A stretch of DNA of 64,000 bases from Clostridium sp. AF27-2AA (GCF_003478505.1 NZ_QUFI01000003.1:1-64000), one strand, 5' to 3'. Counted from the first letter of the stretch, positions 8,932-16,867 are shown. Notes: a model not told the origin generated them from the letters alone. Numbers and translations: made by a program.

Positions 8932-9660
8932 ATGAGCGTTATTTCTATGAAGCAGCTGTTAGAAGCTGGTGTTCATTTCGGACATCAGACCAGAAGATGG
9001 AACCCGAAAATGGCTCCGTACATCTACACCGAGCGTAACGGTATCTACATCATCGACTTACAGAAATCTGTAGGTAAGGTAGACGAGGCTTACAACGCAG
9101 TATCTGATATCGCTGCAAACGGCGGCACCATCCTTTTCGTTGGTACCAAGAAGCAGGCACAGGATGCAATCAAGACTGAGGCTGAGCGTTGCGGTATGTT
9201 CTATGTAAACGAGAGATGGTTAGGTGGTATGCTGACCAACTTCAAAACCATTCAGAGCCGTATCGCAAGACTGAAAGCAATCGAGACCATGGCTGAGGAC
9301 GGTACTTTCGATGTACTGCCGAAGAAGGAAGTTATCGAGATCAAGAAAGAATGGGAGAAGCTGGAGAAGAACCTTGGCGGTATCAAAGAAATGAAGAAAC
9401 TGCCGGATGCTATCTTCATCGTAGATCCGAAGAAGGAGAGAATCTGCGTACAGGAGGCTCATACTCTGGGTATTCCGTTAATCGGTATCGCTGATACCAA
9501 CTGTGATCCGGAAGAGCTTGACTATGTAATCCCGGGTAACGACGATGCAATCAGAGCCGTTAAATTAATCGTGGCTAAGATGGCAGATGCAGTAATCGAG
9601 GCAAACCAGGGTGAGGCTCAGGCTGACTTTGCTGAGGCAGAGGAGACCACCGAGGCTTAA
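8932..9660 (+). CDS. rpsB: 30S ribosomal protein S2
   Basis: Structural protein of the small ribosomal subunit, needed for S1/S21-region assembly. Family sequence starts at [32 protein letters not shown] and includes [45 protein letters not shown] and [16 protein letters not shown]. Length 242 is usual. ATG 8932 follows TGGAGG by 7 bases; the longer open frame from 8794 runs through the promoter and leader and is not real. Strongly biased codons match a highly expressed gene. Followed by tsf after a partial terminator. Confidence 0.97.
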   Translation: MSVISMKQLLEAGVHFGHQTRRWNPKMAPYIYTERNGIYIIDLQKSVGKVDEAYNAVSDIAANGGTILFVGTKKQAQDAIKTEAERCGMFYVNERWLGGMLTNFKTIQSRIARLKAIETMAEDGTFDVLPKKEVIEIKKEWEKLEKNLGGIKEMKKLPDAIFIVDPKKERICVQEAHTLGIPLIGIADTNCDPEELDYVIPGNDDAIRAVKLIVAKMADAVIEANQGEAQADFAEAEETTEA

Positions 9661-9673
9661 TCGAGAAATAAGG

Positions 9674-9717
9674 TGCTTCGACCTGCAGCTTATGCGGCAG
9701 GTTGGAGCATTTTTGTT
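9674..9717 (+). terminator. Attenuating hairpin between rpsB and tsf
   Basis: A 13-bp stem with two G-T pairs (9674-9686 and 9697-9709, core GACCTGC/GCAGGTT) followed by TTTTTGTTT. Since tsf has no obvious own promoter in the remaining 50 bp, this is likely a partial terminator that lowers tsf relative to rpsB. Confidence 0.6.
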
Positions 9718-9762
9718 TGTAAAAGAAAATAAAAACAAAATATAAAATGGAGGGAATTAACA

Positions 9763-10701
9763 ATGGCAGTTACCGCAGCAATGGTAAAAGAGTTAAGAGA
9801 AATGACCGGTGCAGGTATGATGGATTGCAAGAAGGCTCTTGCAGCTACCGACGGTGATATGGACAAGGCAGTAGAGTTCTTAAGAGAGAAAGGACTTGCC
9901 GGCGCAGAGAAGAAGGCTGGCCGTATCGCAGCTGAGGGTATCGTAGCAACCGCTCTGACCGAGGACGAGAAGAAGGCAGTTGTTGTTGAGGTTAACGCTG
10001 AGACCGACTTCGTTGCAAAGAACGCTAAGTTCCAGGCTTACGTTGCACAGGTTGCAGCACAGGCTCTGACCACCACCGCAGCAGACATGGACGCTTTCAT
10101 GGAAGAGAAGTGGGCAGCAGACGAGAGCCTGACTGTAAAAGAGGCTCTGTCTTCTCAGATCTCCATCATCGGTGAGAACATGAACATCCGTCGTTTCAAG
10201 CAGGTTGTAGAAGAGAACGGTGTTGTTGTTTCCTACATCCACGCTGGCGGCAGAATCGGTGTTCTGGTTGACGTTGAGACCAGCATTGTAAACGATGCTG
10301 TAAAAGAGATGGGCAAGAACATCGCTATGCAGATCGCAGCTCTGAATCCGAAATACACCAGCCGTGACGAGGTTAGCGCTGACTTCATCGAGCACGAGAA
10401 GAGCATCCTGATGGCTCAGATCCAGAACGATCCGAAGGAAGCTTCCAAACCGGAGAAGGTGATCCAGGGCATGATCCAGGGCCGTATCAACAAAGAGCTG
10501 AAAGAGATCTGCCTGTTAGACCAGACCTACGTAAAGGCAGAGGACGGAAAGCAGTCCGTAGCTCAGTACGTAGCTCAGGTCGCAAAAGAGACCGGTGCAA
10601 GCATCACTGTTAAGGGCTTCGTTCGTTTTGAGACCGGTGAGGGCCTTGAGAAGAAAGAAGAGAACTTTGCAGAGGAAGTTGCAAAGCAGATGGGTAACTA
10701 A
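9763..10701 (+). CDS. tsf: Translation elongation factor Ts
   Basis: Nucleotide exchange factor that recycles EF-Tu-GDP. N-terminal UBA-like region (VKELREMTGAGMMDCKKALAATDGDMDKAVEFLREKG) and the core (AEGIVATALTEDEKKAVVVEVNAETDFVAKNAKFQ) are classic; 312 residues is usual. SD GGAGGG lies 9 bases before the ATG. In most Firmicutes pyrH and frr follow directly; here a 14.7-kb block intervenes and the transcript ends at a strong terminator. Confidence 0.97.
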   Translation: MAVTAAMVKELREMTGAGMMDCKKALAATDGDMDKAVEFLREKGLAGAEKKAGRIAAEGIVATALTEDEKKAVVVEVNAETDFVAKNAKFQAYVAQVAAQALTTTAADMDAFMEEKWAADESLTVKEALSSQISIIGENMNIRRFKQVVEENGVVVSYIHAGGRIGVLVDVETSIVNDAVKEMGKNIAMQIAALNPKYTSRDEVSADFIEHEKSILMAQIQNDPKEASKPEKVIQGMIQGRINKELKEICLLDQTYVKAEDGKQSVAQYVAQVAKETGASITVKGFVRFETGEGLEKKEENFAEEVAKQMGN

Positions 10702-10768
10702 TGCGAATTTCGCATTTTCTTAACCTTTAAAATTGACAGCTTAGTAGAACTTGATAAGAAATGTTATA

Positions 10769-10812
10769 AGTCCGGGAATCCAGCATTTATGCGGGTTCCC
10801 GGGCTTTTTCTT
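10769..10812 (+). terminator. rpsB-tsf terminator
   Basis: A 13-bp stem (10769-10781 with 10793-10805, core TCCGGGAA/TTCCCGGG) followed by TTTTTCTTT. It marks the left edge of the accessory block; the 120 bp after it contain nothing I recognise. Confidence 0.8.
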
Positions 10813-10933
10813 TGTGAATTTCGCTGTGATAGATAGTATAGAATAGATGTCATAACTTAGTACGGAATCTTGCTCCAAACTGGAAATTATAAAATTACAG
10901 TCTAAAACAGGGCACATCTTTTACTGCAATACT

Positions 10934-11314
10934 TTATTCGTGAATTTCCAAGGGAAGATTGTCAGGATCATAAAAGAATGTCATTTTTTTGCCTGTGTAA
11001 ATATCGAGTCTGATCGGCTCAGTTATGATGCCCCTTTTATTTAATTCTCTTACGGTATTATCGACCGAGTCTACAGCAAAGGCAAGATGCCGAAGACCGT
11101 AAGCCTCTGGATAACTGGGGCGTTTCGGACAATTTTTAATGATGAAAAGTTCTAATTCCATATCATCGAGTTGAAGGTCAATTTTGTAATCATCACGTTC
11201 TGGTCTGTAATTTTCTCGAACGATAGAAAAACCTAACAAATCCACATAAAAGTGCTTTGATTGCTCATAGTTGCTCCCAATAATGGCAATGTGATGAACC
11301 TTTTTTAAATTCAT
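10934..11314 (-). CDS. VOC (glyoxalase/bleomycin resistance fold) family protein, YaeR/GloA2-like
   Basis: Small metal-dependent vicinal-oxygen-chelate protein; relatives act as glyoxalases or dioxygenases, the substrate here is unknown. It begins VHHIAIIGSNYEQSKHFYVDLLGF (metal His of the first beta-alpha-beta unit), continues with LELFIIKNCPKRPSYPEAYGLRHLAFAVDSVD (second metal His) and ends with FFYDPDNLPLEIHE (metal Glu), so the metal set looks intact. 126 residues. The start MNLKKV at 11314 follows GAGAGG; an upstream TTG at 11335 is part of the leader. Its promoter/leader is nearly duplicated in front of the FMN-reductase fragment at 19734. Confidence 0.85.
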   Translation of the reverse strand: MNLKKVHHIAIIGSNYEQSKHFYVDLLGFSIVRENYRPERDDYKIDLQLDDMELELFIIKNCPKRPSYPEAYGLRHLAFAVDSVDNTVRELNKRGIITEPIRLDIYTGKKMTFFYDPDNLPLEIHE

Positions 11315-11320
11315 GGTGTG

Positions 11321-11375
11321 TTTACCTCTCTCCAACTTTCTGATTTGTTTCTCCCCAAATTATACCACAAAAACA
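11321..11375 (-). promoter_or_regulatory. Promoter-leader module, copy A
   Basis: Read on the minus strand it contains a TATAAT -10 (complement of 11359-11364) with TGG before it, then a leader reading TTGGGGAGAAACAAAT. The same roughly 53-bp module with few differences occurs at 19738-19790. Confidence 0.55.
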
Positions 11376-11520
11376 ATTTACTGGAAAGATGACGGAAAAG
11401 ATGACATTACAACATTGTACAATGTTTCGGCAATGTCTGGCGTAATATGATGGCGGGTGAGATGATTAACGCCCGGAACGGGCAGCGACAGCAGAGCATC
11501 TGGTGAATATGGAATAAGGA

Positions 11521-11550
11521 GCCGAGGCAGATTGAAATTCCAACCTCGGC
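11521..11550 (-). terminator. Hairpin after the minus-strand membrane protein gene
   Basis: GCCGAGG (11521-11527) pairs with CCTCGGC (11544-11550), 12 bp beyond the stop of the gene ending at 11562. No good T-run follows on the minus strand. The remaining sequence between this hairpin and the VOC gene promoter holds nothing recognisable. Confidence 0.4.
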
Positions 11551-11561
11551 CTTTGTGATTT

Positions 11562-12542
11562 TTACAGATTAATATCAAAAGAGAGCGCCATAGTTTCTGT
11601 TTGTCCATCACATATACTATTAATCTGAAAATGAATCGTCAGCTTCTGACCGGTATAAGCGTTCGATATATCAACCGCCTCAAAACTTTCGCCGTTGATC
11701 ATTTTTCCGGCTGCACTCGAAAATGCGTAGAAATCACCAATGAGGGATTTTACTTCCTCCTTGGGTTTTAGATGGTAATCAGTGCAATGGAGTTTAGAAA
11801 GAGTTGCCTGTTTTGTCATTCTCGCCTTTTGCCCTTCCAGAATGAAATCATTCCCAGATTGAGAAGAAAATTCAAAGGTAGCGTCTGTAGTGTTTTGGTT
11901 CAGCAATGAATATGCTACTTCCAGGCTGTATCCTTCTGGCTTGTATTCTCTATGAAGCGTTATGCTGTTTACAGTCAGCTGTATGCCATTAATTGTAAAC
12001 ATAGCATCATCAAAATAATATGTTTCATCTTCTATTAATTTGGAAGTGGTACTGTTATCTGTTTCTTCGTTTGCAGATTCAGTTTCAGGTAAAGATTCTG
12101 GAGCTGATGTATTTTCCTCATTTTTCATATCAGCAGATTCTGATAACGCTTCTGTCTGGTCATTTATGGTATCTATGGTCTTATTAGTATCGGTTTTGCT
12201 GGCATCTACCTTTTCCATAGCAAGTTTAAAATCTGGGCTGGTGGCGCTGTAGAACACTCCGAATGCAATGAATGAGACGATTACCAAAACTACCCAGAAT
12301 ATAATGTGCGGTCCGATATGATTACTCTTCACCAAAGGAATATTCTTTTTAGCATGGAAGACATCCAATTTAATGAGAAGACCAATCAGCCAAATCAAAA
12401 ATAATGATGCGCCGCTCATTTTGTATAAGAATAGATCTATCCCAGAAGCATCAATACCAGACTTCATGAATAGTGATGTCAGCAAACACAATGCCAGTAT
12501 TACAACAGCAATCCATAAAAAGACTTTCTTGCGCTTTTTCAA
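11562..12542 (-). CDS. Membrane-anchored protein of unknown function with a C-terminal Ig-like (DUF4352-type) domain
   Basis: Not assigned to a named function. Three hydrophobic helices are visible (about residues 8-26, 42-60 and 78-97), then a low-complexity Ser/Thr/Glu/Asn linker (about 110-165) and a beta-rich C-terminal domain (about 170-326; INGIQLTVNSITLHREYKPEGYSLEV...) resembling DUF4352-type extracellular domains, which are often attached to membrane anchors or lipoproteins. Start is a TTG at 12542 after AGGGGG; no in-frame ATG is close upstream. It is divergent from the SOS cassette, sharing 177 bp of intergenic DNA. 326 residues. Confidence 0.6.
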   Translation of the reverse strand: MKKRKKVFLWIAVVILALCLLTSLFMKSGIDASGIDLFLYKMSGASLFLIWLIGLLIKLDVFHAKKNIPLVKSNHIGPHIIFWVVLVIVSFIAFGVFYSATSPDFKLAMEKVDASKTDTNKTIDTINDQTEALSESADMKNEENTSAPESLPETESANEETDNSTTSKLIEDETYYFDDAMFTINGIQLTVNSITLHREYKPEGYSLEVAYSLLNQNTTDATFEFSSQSGNDFILEGQKARMTKQATLSKLHCTDYHLKPKEEVKSLIGDFYAFSSAAGKMINGESFEAVDISNAYTGQKLTIHFQINSICDGQTETMALSFDINL

Positions 12543-12655
12543 TATGACAAGCCCCCTATCCCTGTAAATTCTTTCTTATGCTTTCATTCTATCATAAAAT
12601 ACAGGGCGTTGCACAAATACCATATAAAAACCGCATATTGCCTAAATTTCCCATC

Positions 12656-12684
12656 TTGACATCTGTAAGGTAAAAGCTTAGAAT
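12656..12684 (+). promoter_or_regulatory. Promoter of the SOS cassette
   Basis: Consensus TTGACA (12656-12661), a 17-bp spacer and TAGAAT (12679-12684). The LexA box starts 7 bases downstream of the -10. Confidence 0.8.
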
Positions 12685-12690
12685 AAAACA

Positions 12691-12702
12691 GAACGGATGT
12701 TC
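12691..12702 (+). promoter_or_regulatory. LexA (DinR) SOS box
   Basis: GAACGGATGTTC matches the Gram-positive LexA core GAAC-N4-GTTC exactly. It covers the expected transcription start of the downstream Y-family polymerase gene, so bound LexA would block initiation and DNA damage would release it. Confidence 0.85.
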
Positions 12703-12719
12703 GGCTGTGAGGAGCGGAT

Positions 12720-13982
12720 ATGAAGAGGGTCATTTTTCATGTAGATGTAAATTCAGCTTTTTTATCGTGGGAAGCCTGCTATCGGATTCATCATCTGGGC
12801 GGAAAACAGGATTTGAGAAAGATGGTAAGTGCTGTGGGCGGAGATCAGGAAAAACGGCACGGTATTATCCTTGCAAAATCCATCCCAGCAAAGAAATTTC
12901 ACATCCAGACTGGAGAAACGGTTGTTTCTGCAAAAGAAAAATGTCCAGATTTAACATTGGTACCGCCAAATTATGATCTCTATAATAAATCCTCAAAAGC
13001 CCTCATAAAACTGCTCTCTGAATACACAGACAAGATTGAACAGTACAGCATTGATGAAGCGTTTCTGGACATGACCGGTTGCTGTGATGATTCGGAACGA
13101 ACAGCTCATGAAATCAAGGACAGAGTGCACGCACAACTGGGTTTTACTGTTAACATCGGAGTTTCGGAGAATAAACTTTTGGCAAAGATGGCTTCTGATT
13201 TCATGAAACCAGATCGAGTTCATACACTTTGGAAATCAGAAATCCAAACGAAGATGTGGCCTCTTCCTGTGAGTGAATTGTTTTATGTTGGACATGCGTC
13301 GCTTAATAAACTTCGGAAGTTGGGAATCCATACAATAGGTGAATTAGCTGCAACAGATCCTGGCATTTTACAAGCTCACATGAAATCGCAAGGTCTGCTT
13401 ATATGGCAGTATGCCAACGGAATAGATGAAACCGCAGTGATTGCTACACCACCGCCTGCCAAGGGCTATGGGAATTCCCTCACGACCCCGCAGGACATTA
13501 CAGAGCCAGGCATCGCAAAGCAGTATCTCTTATCCCTCTCCGAAACCATTGCCGCCCGGCTGAGAGCAGACAGCGTAAAGATTTGCGTTGTTTCTATCAG
13601 TCTCCGAGACTGGGATTTGCGTTTTTATGGTCATCAGATTACACTCTCTGTGCCAACAGATCTTACCATGGAAATTTACCATGCCGCCTGTCAGTGCCTA
13701 TCAGAACTATGGGACGGCACTCCTCTGCGGCACCTCGGAATCCACACCAGCAGCGTCACAACAGACCAATATCGTCAGATGCAGCTATTCGATACCGTGG
13801 ACTATGAAAAAGCAAAAAGAATGGAAAAAACGGTGGATCGGATTAGGAAAAAGTATGGGATGGATAGCATAAAGAGGGCATGCTTTTTGCCGTCAGCAGG
13901 AAATATGGAAGTGGATCATATGGCTGGCGGTATCAGTAGAGAGAAACGAACGGTTGATTATACGAAGGAACGGATATTATAA
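12720..13982 (+). CDS. Y-family DNA polymerase (DinB/UmuC-like, UvrX type)
   Basis: Error-prone translesion polymerase. Catalytic metal-binding residues are present: D9 in FHVDVNSAF and D112/E113 in YSIDEAFLDMT. The fingers/palm region has HGIILAKSIPAKKFHIQTGETV and the thumb has the HhH segment PVSELFYVGHASLNKLRKLGIHTIGELAATDP; the little-finger domain follows. QMQLF at 353-357 fits a beta-clamp binding motif. 420 residues matches the UvrX/UmuC-like subgroup of Firmicutes, often carried in mobile or accessory DNA. SD GTGAGGAG precedes the ATG. First gene of a three-gene SOS cassette under the LexA box at 12691. Confidence 0.92.
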   Translation: MKRVIFHVDVNSAFLSWEACYRIHHLGGKQDLRKMVSAVGGDQEKRHGIILAKSIPAKKFHIQTGETVVSAKEKCPDLTLVPPNYDLYNKSSKALIKLLSEYTDKIEQYSIDEAFLDMTGCCDDSERTAHEIKDRVHAQLGFTVNIGVSENKLLAKMASDFMKPDRVHTLWKSEIQTKMWPLPVSELFYVGHASLNKLRKLGIHTIGELAATDPGILQAHMKSQGLLIWQYANGIDETAVIATPPPAKGYGNSLTTPQDITEPGIAKQYLLSLSETIAARLRADSVKICVVSISLRDWDLRFYGHQITLSVPTDLTMEIYHAACQCLSELWDGTPLRHLGIHTSSVTTDQYRQMQLFDTVDYEKAKRMEKTVDRIRKKYGMDSIKRACFLPSAGNMEVDHMAGGISREKRTVDYTKERIL

Positions 13983-13998
13983 TAAAAGGAGGCAGTTG

Positions 13999-14319
13999 AT
14001 GGGCATGCCTGGATTTGCAGATGCGACTAAATATGGAATTAAGGTGGACAGTGGGATACCACGGGGGACTATGTATCATATCGCCTGCTCAACCTGGTTC
14101 ACAGCGACCGGTAAGGCCATGCCGCAGTATTTCAAATTTGAGGACGATAACGGAGACATCCAGACAGTTCGAGATATTCTGGTGAAGTATACAGAGGATA
14201 AGAATTATTCGGGAATTCCGAGCCGGGAGTACGGCTGCGAGGCTGTGATTGGCGGGCTGATCCGGGAATTCAAGCTGATTTTTTATTTAGAGGCCTGTAA
14301 GTGGGTGATGCTGGTGTGA
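13999..14319 (+). CDS. Small conserved-looking protein of unknown function in the SOS cassette
   Basis: 106 residues, rich in aromatic residues (TMYHIACSTWFTATGKAMPQYFKFEDDNGDIQTVRDILV...EYGCEAVIGGLIREFKLIFYLEACKWVML). No transmembrane segment or nucleotide motif that I recognise. Start ATG 13999 has AAAGGAGG 8-14 bases upstream; the frame also opens at 13954 inside the polymerase gene, but without a ribosome site. It lies 16 bp after the polymerase and 9 bp before the SRAP gene, so it is almost certainly co-transcribed and LexA-controlled. A role as polymerase accessory factor is inference from context only. Confidence 0.7.
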   Translation: MGMPGFADATKYGIKVDSGIPRGTMYHIACSTWFTATGKAMPQYFKFEDDNGDIQTVRDILVKYTEDKNYSGIPSREYGCEAVIGGLIREFKLIFYLEACKWVMLV

Positions 14320-14328
14320 GGTAATGAT

Positions 14329-14913
14329 ATGTGCGGAAGATATTTTGTAGACGATGAAATGTGGCGTGAAATCAAAAAGATTTGTAAGCAGATAGATGAT
14401 TCCAAGCTGAAGGTGACGCGCGGCGATGTGCGCCCTACGGATATGGCGGTGGTACTGATGGGAATGAAGGAGGTGCGCACGGAACAGATGCAGTGGGGAT
14501 TTACCCAGCAGTATCAGGAGGGGTTACTTATCAATGCAAGAGCAGAGACAGTTCTTTCTAAACCGTCTTTTCGGGATAGTATGCGGCATTGCAGATGCGT
14601 GATTCCTGCAGCAGGTTTTTACGAGTGGAACAAAGCGAAAGAGCAGGTCTCTTTTAGAATGCCCCAGTCAAAAATTCTCTACATGGCCGGGATCTGGCAG
14701 CCAACTGCGAAAGAAAAGCAGTTCACCATCCTGACAACATCTCCAAATGACTCTGTATCCCCTGTCCATGATCGGATGCCGTTGGTACTTACATCGGAAG
14801 AAATCATACCTTGGATTCAGAGTTTTGATGCAGCAGAAAAGCTTCTCACGAAAACACCTCCGTTTTTGGAGCACAAGCAGGAGTACGAGCAGTTGTCACT
14901 TTTTATCATATAG
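14329..14913 (+). CDS. SRAP-family protein (YedK/HMCES type, SOS response-associated)
   Basis: SRAP proteins form a covalent thiazolidine crosslink with abasic sites in single-stranded DNA, protecting them from cleavage. The catalytic Cys2 (MCGRY), the Asn-Ala-Arg-Ala-Glu-Thr stretch, the active-site Glu in GFYEWNK and the His in VHDRMPLVL are all present. Length 194 is on the short side of the family (about 200-230). The last residues read YEQLSLFII: QLSLF at 188-192 is a textbook beta-clamp binding pentapeptide, and the same QLSLF ends PolC in this window. It follows the 106-residue gene by 9 bp in the LexA-controlled cassette. Confidence 0.93.
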   Translation: MCGRYFVDDEMWREIKKICKQIDDSKLKVTRGDVRPTDMAVVLMGMKEVRTEQMQWGFTQQYQEGLLINARAETVLSKPSFRDSMRHCRCVIPAAGFYEWNKAKEQVSFRMPQSKILYMAGIWQPTAKEKQFTILTTSPNDSVSPVHDRMPLVLTSEEIIPWIQSFDAAEKLLTKTPPFLEHKQEYEQLSLFII

Positions 14914-15144
14914 CGTTATTTGATCTGCAAAATAAATAGCCAATAAAATGCCATAATATCGGATGTTCTTCAATGACGGCAGCGTGGCAGATTTACTGCT
15001 TGGCTGCTTTGTAGAAGGCATGATCAAATAGATCATATGGAACTGAAAACGAATTCAGTATCTGGATAATTTTTTCCCCCTTTTCCATCCACATACAAAA
15101 ATCCCAAAACGCATGCACAAAAAAGAATACCTTCTCTCACATAC
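14914..15144. other. Intergenic stretch after the SOS cassette
   Basis: No gene or convincing terminator seen. It is AT-rich with short T- and A-tracts, and it leads into the promoter at 15145. Together with the leader to 15358 the non-coding interval is 445 bp. Confidence 0.5.
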
Positions 15145-15173
15145 TTGCTACTGCCGGATGAATCTGTTATGAT
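15145..15173 (+). promoter_or_regulatory. Promoter of the nucleotidase-like gene
   Basis: TTGCTA (15145-15150), a 17-bp spacer and TATGAT (15168-15173) with TGT before the -10. It leaves a leader of about 180 nt. Confidence 0.65.
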
Positions 15174-15176
15174 AAA

Positions 15177-15188
15177 GAACAGATGTTT
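15177..15188 (+). promoter_or_regulatory. LexA-like box (one mismatch)
   Basis: GAACAGATGTTT differs from GAAC-N4-GTTC only in the last base and agrees with the looser Bacillus form CGAACRNRYGTTYC at 12 of 14 positions. It sits 4 bases after the -10, the same geometry as the perfect box at 12691. Confidence 0.5.
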
Positions 15189-15358
15189 GCGTGAACGGCC
15201 AACGCAAGGACCCATTTCCTTTTTCGTTTCTTTTATGGAATTTTTATGCTGACTTCGGGAAGATGGTTCTTTTGGGTTGGGATTTTATTTTGACAGCTGT
15301 TTCCCATATTCTTTTTGTAGAAAAGTGGAAAAGTTTAGAAGAAGAAGGAGCAGAGAAT

Positions 15359-15892
15359 ATGCAGAAAAAAGTGGGATTAAATGATATGCGGGTTTATTTT
15401 GACATGGACGGAACCAGTGCAAAATGGCGTGATGTTCCTGTTGAGGAAACCAGAAGGCCTGGATACTATGCAGATCTGGAACCAGAAGTGGAACTGCTTG
15501 ATTTTATGCGTGATGCCATGAAGTGTGGAGAGAATATCTATATTCTGTCTTCATACTACACGGATACCAGAGCGCTGCTGGAAAAGAAAAAGTGGCTGGA
15601 CAAGTATCTGCCGGAGATCGATTCCGCGCACTGCCTCTTTGTGCCATACGGAAAGAATAAGGCAGAGTTTATCGAGGCGATGCTGCATCGGAAACTTTGT
15701 GCTGCGGATATCCTGATTGATGACCATACGCCGAACCTGCACCGCTGGGAAGAGGCCGGCGGCATTGGTGTGAAATGGCTCAATGAGATCAATGGAAACA
15801 ACGGCCGCTTTGAGGGTGCCCGGGTGGGCAGCGCAGCGGAGCTTAGAGCGGTGCTGGACAGTGCCGTGGAAAGAAAAGCAGTGGGGTTTTAG
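15359..15892 (+). CDS. HAD-superfamily 5'-nucleotidase-like protein
   Basis: Resembles the 5'(3')-deoxyribonucleotidase-like HAD proteins. Motif I is VYFDMDGTSAKW (nucleophile Asp plus acid/base Asp), motif II is in NIYILSSYYTDTRALLEKKKWLDKYLP, and the motif IV acidic pair is ILIDDHTPNLHRWEEAGG. 177 residues. The open frame begins at 15191 inside the leader, but GAAGGAG at 15344-15350 and the homology fit ATG 15359. The substrate is unknown; a role in nucleotide pool control would fit the LexA-like box upstream, but that is inference. Confidence 0.78.
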   Translation: MQKKVGLNDMRVYFDMDGTSAKWRDVPVEETRRPGYYADLEPEVELLDFMRDAMKCGENIYILSSYYTDTRALLEKKKWLDKYLPEIDSAHCLFVPYGKNKAEFIEAMLHRKLCAADILIDDHTPNLHRWEEAGGIGVKWLNEINGNNGRFEGARVGSAAELRAVLDSAVERKAVGF

Positions 15893-15921
15893 AGAATCAT
15901 TAAGGAGCGTTAGATAAAGCT

Positions 15922-16446
15922 ATGATTGAGATACGAAAGGCAAGAGACGGCGAGGAACACCAGGTTCTGGATTTTTACTATCAGCTGGTCGATACAATGA
16001 AAGGAACTCCTTATTGTCCAAAATGGGAAAAAGGCGTTTACCCGGTATTATCGGATATCGCTGGCGCAATAGGGGCAAACACTTTGTATGTTGCTACAGA
16101 AAATCATGAGATTATTGGGGCATTTATTTTAAATCATTCCCAGGGAAAAGGATATCAGTTTGTGAACTGGCAAACGAAGAATTCAGATGATAGAATTGCT
16201 GTGTTACATTTACTCGCAACAGCGCCTGCATGCCAGGGAAAAGGGGTAGGAAAAAAGCTGTTAGGGAAAGCAGTGGAAGTTTGTAAAAATCAGAAAGATA
16301 TTGCAATCCGTCTGGACACATTACCATGGAATGTGCCAGGGAAAAGATTATATGAGAACTTTGGCTTCCAGTACAAAGGCGATGTAGAACTTAATTACCC
16401 GTCAACAGGAAAAATCGCTTTCAGTATGTATGAATATGTTTTATAA
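15922..16446 (+). CDS. GNAT-family N-acetyltransferase
   Basis: Acetyl-CoA-dependent acetyltransferase of unknown substrate. The GNAT core is visible: MIEIRKARDGEEHQVLDFYYQLVD at the N-terminus, beta4 VLHLLATAPACQGKGVGKKLLGKAVEVC with the Q/RxxGxG/A acetyl-CoA loop (QGKGVG), and IRLDTLPWNVPGKRLYENFGFQYKGDVEL near the C-terminus. 174 residues. SD TAAGGAGCG lies upstream of the ATG, 29 bp after the HAD gene, so the two may be co-transcribed. Confidence 0.85.
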   Translation: MIEIRKARDGEEHQVLDFYYQLVDTMKGTPYCPKWEKGVYPVLSDIAGAIGANTLYVATENHEIIGAFILNHSQGKGYQFVNWQTKNSDDRIAVLHLLATAPACQGKGVGKKLLGKAVEVCKNQKDIAIRLDTLPWNVPGKRLYENFGFQYKGDVELNYPSTGKIAFSMYEYVL

Positions 16447-16475
16447 AAGCAATACCAAGAAAGATGGGAAGGCTA

Positions 16476-16844
16476 ATGACAAAAGATGAATGGTATGCGC
16501 AACTGTTTGAACGGCTGGGAAATTCGAAGTTTCGCAGCAGCTTCCATCTAAAAGAAAAAGATAAAGAATATGTCCGGGAAAAAGGGCTGGAGACGATCCG
16601 GCAGCATGCTAGAGATTTTATTGCAAAGCGGGAAGCTCCGGCTGTGATTCCAAACGATGGGAAGCAGACTCCGATGCGGGGCCATCCTGTGTTTATTGCG
16701 CAGCATGCTACAGCAACCTGCTGTCGGGAATGTATCCGAAAGTGGCACAAGATGCAGCCGGGAAGAGAACTAAGCCAGATTCAGCAGGAGTATTTGGTGG
16801 ATGTGATCATGACATGGATTCAGAAAGAGATGAATGAGCGGTAA
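16476..16844 (+). CDS. DUF4186 family protein
   Basis: Small uncharacterised protein. Sequence MTKDEWYAQLFERLGNSKFRSSFHLKEKD...GKQTPMRGHPVFIAQHATATCCRECIRKWHK...DVIMTWIQKEM matches my memory of the DUF4186 family, including the HPVFIAQHATATCCRxCIxKWH block whose His and Cys residues could bind metal. Function unknown. 122 residues from ATG 16476, which follows GGGAAGG; the earlier ATG at 16464 overlaps that ribosome site. It lies 29 bp after the GNAT gene and its stop is inside a terminator. Confidence 0.75.
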   Translation: MTKDEWYAQLFERLGNSKFRSSFHLKEKDKEYVREKGLETIRQHARDFIAKREAPAVIPNDGKQTPMRGHPVFIAQHATATCCRECIRKWHKMQPGRELSQIQQEYLVDVIMTWIQKEMNER

Positions 16845-16867
16845 GGAAAATCCTTGCCGCTTCTTTT
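16838..16867 (+). terminator. Terminator overlapping the DUF4186 stop codon
   Basis: GCGGTAAGGA (16838-16847) and TCCTTGCCGC (16851-16860) form a 10-bp stem with one G-T pair and a 3-base loop, followed by TTCTTTTG. Confidence 0.75.

Noticed and set aside
11378..11611. 77-codon minus-strand ORF overlapping the membrane protein gene end
   Set aside because: No ribosome site or recognisable features; overlaps a hairpin and the true gene in another frame.
15187..15207. Inverted repeat TTGCGT/ACGCAA in the leader of the HAD gene
   Set aside because: Only 6 bp per arm and no T-run; not distinguishable from chance.
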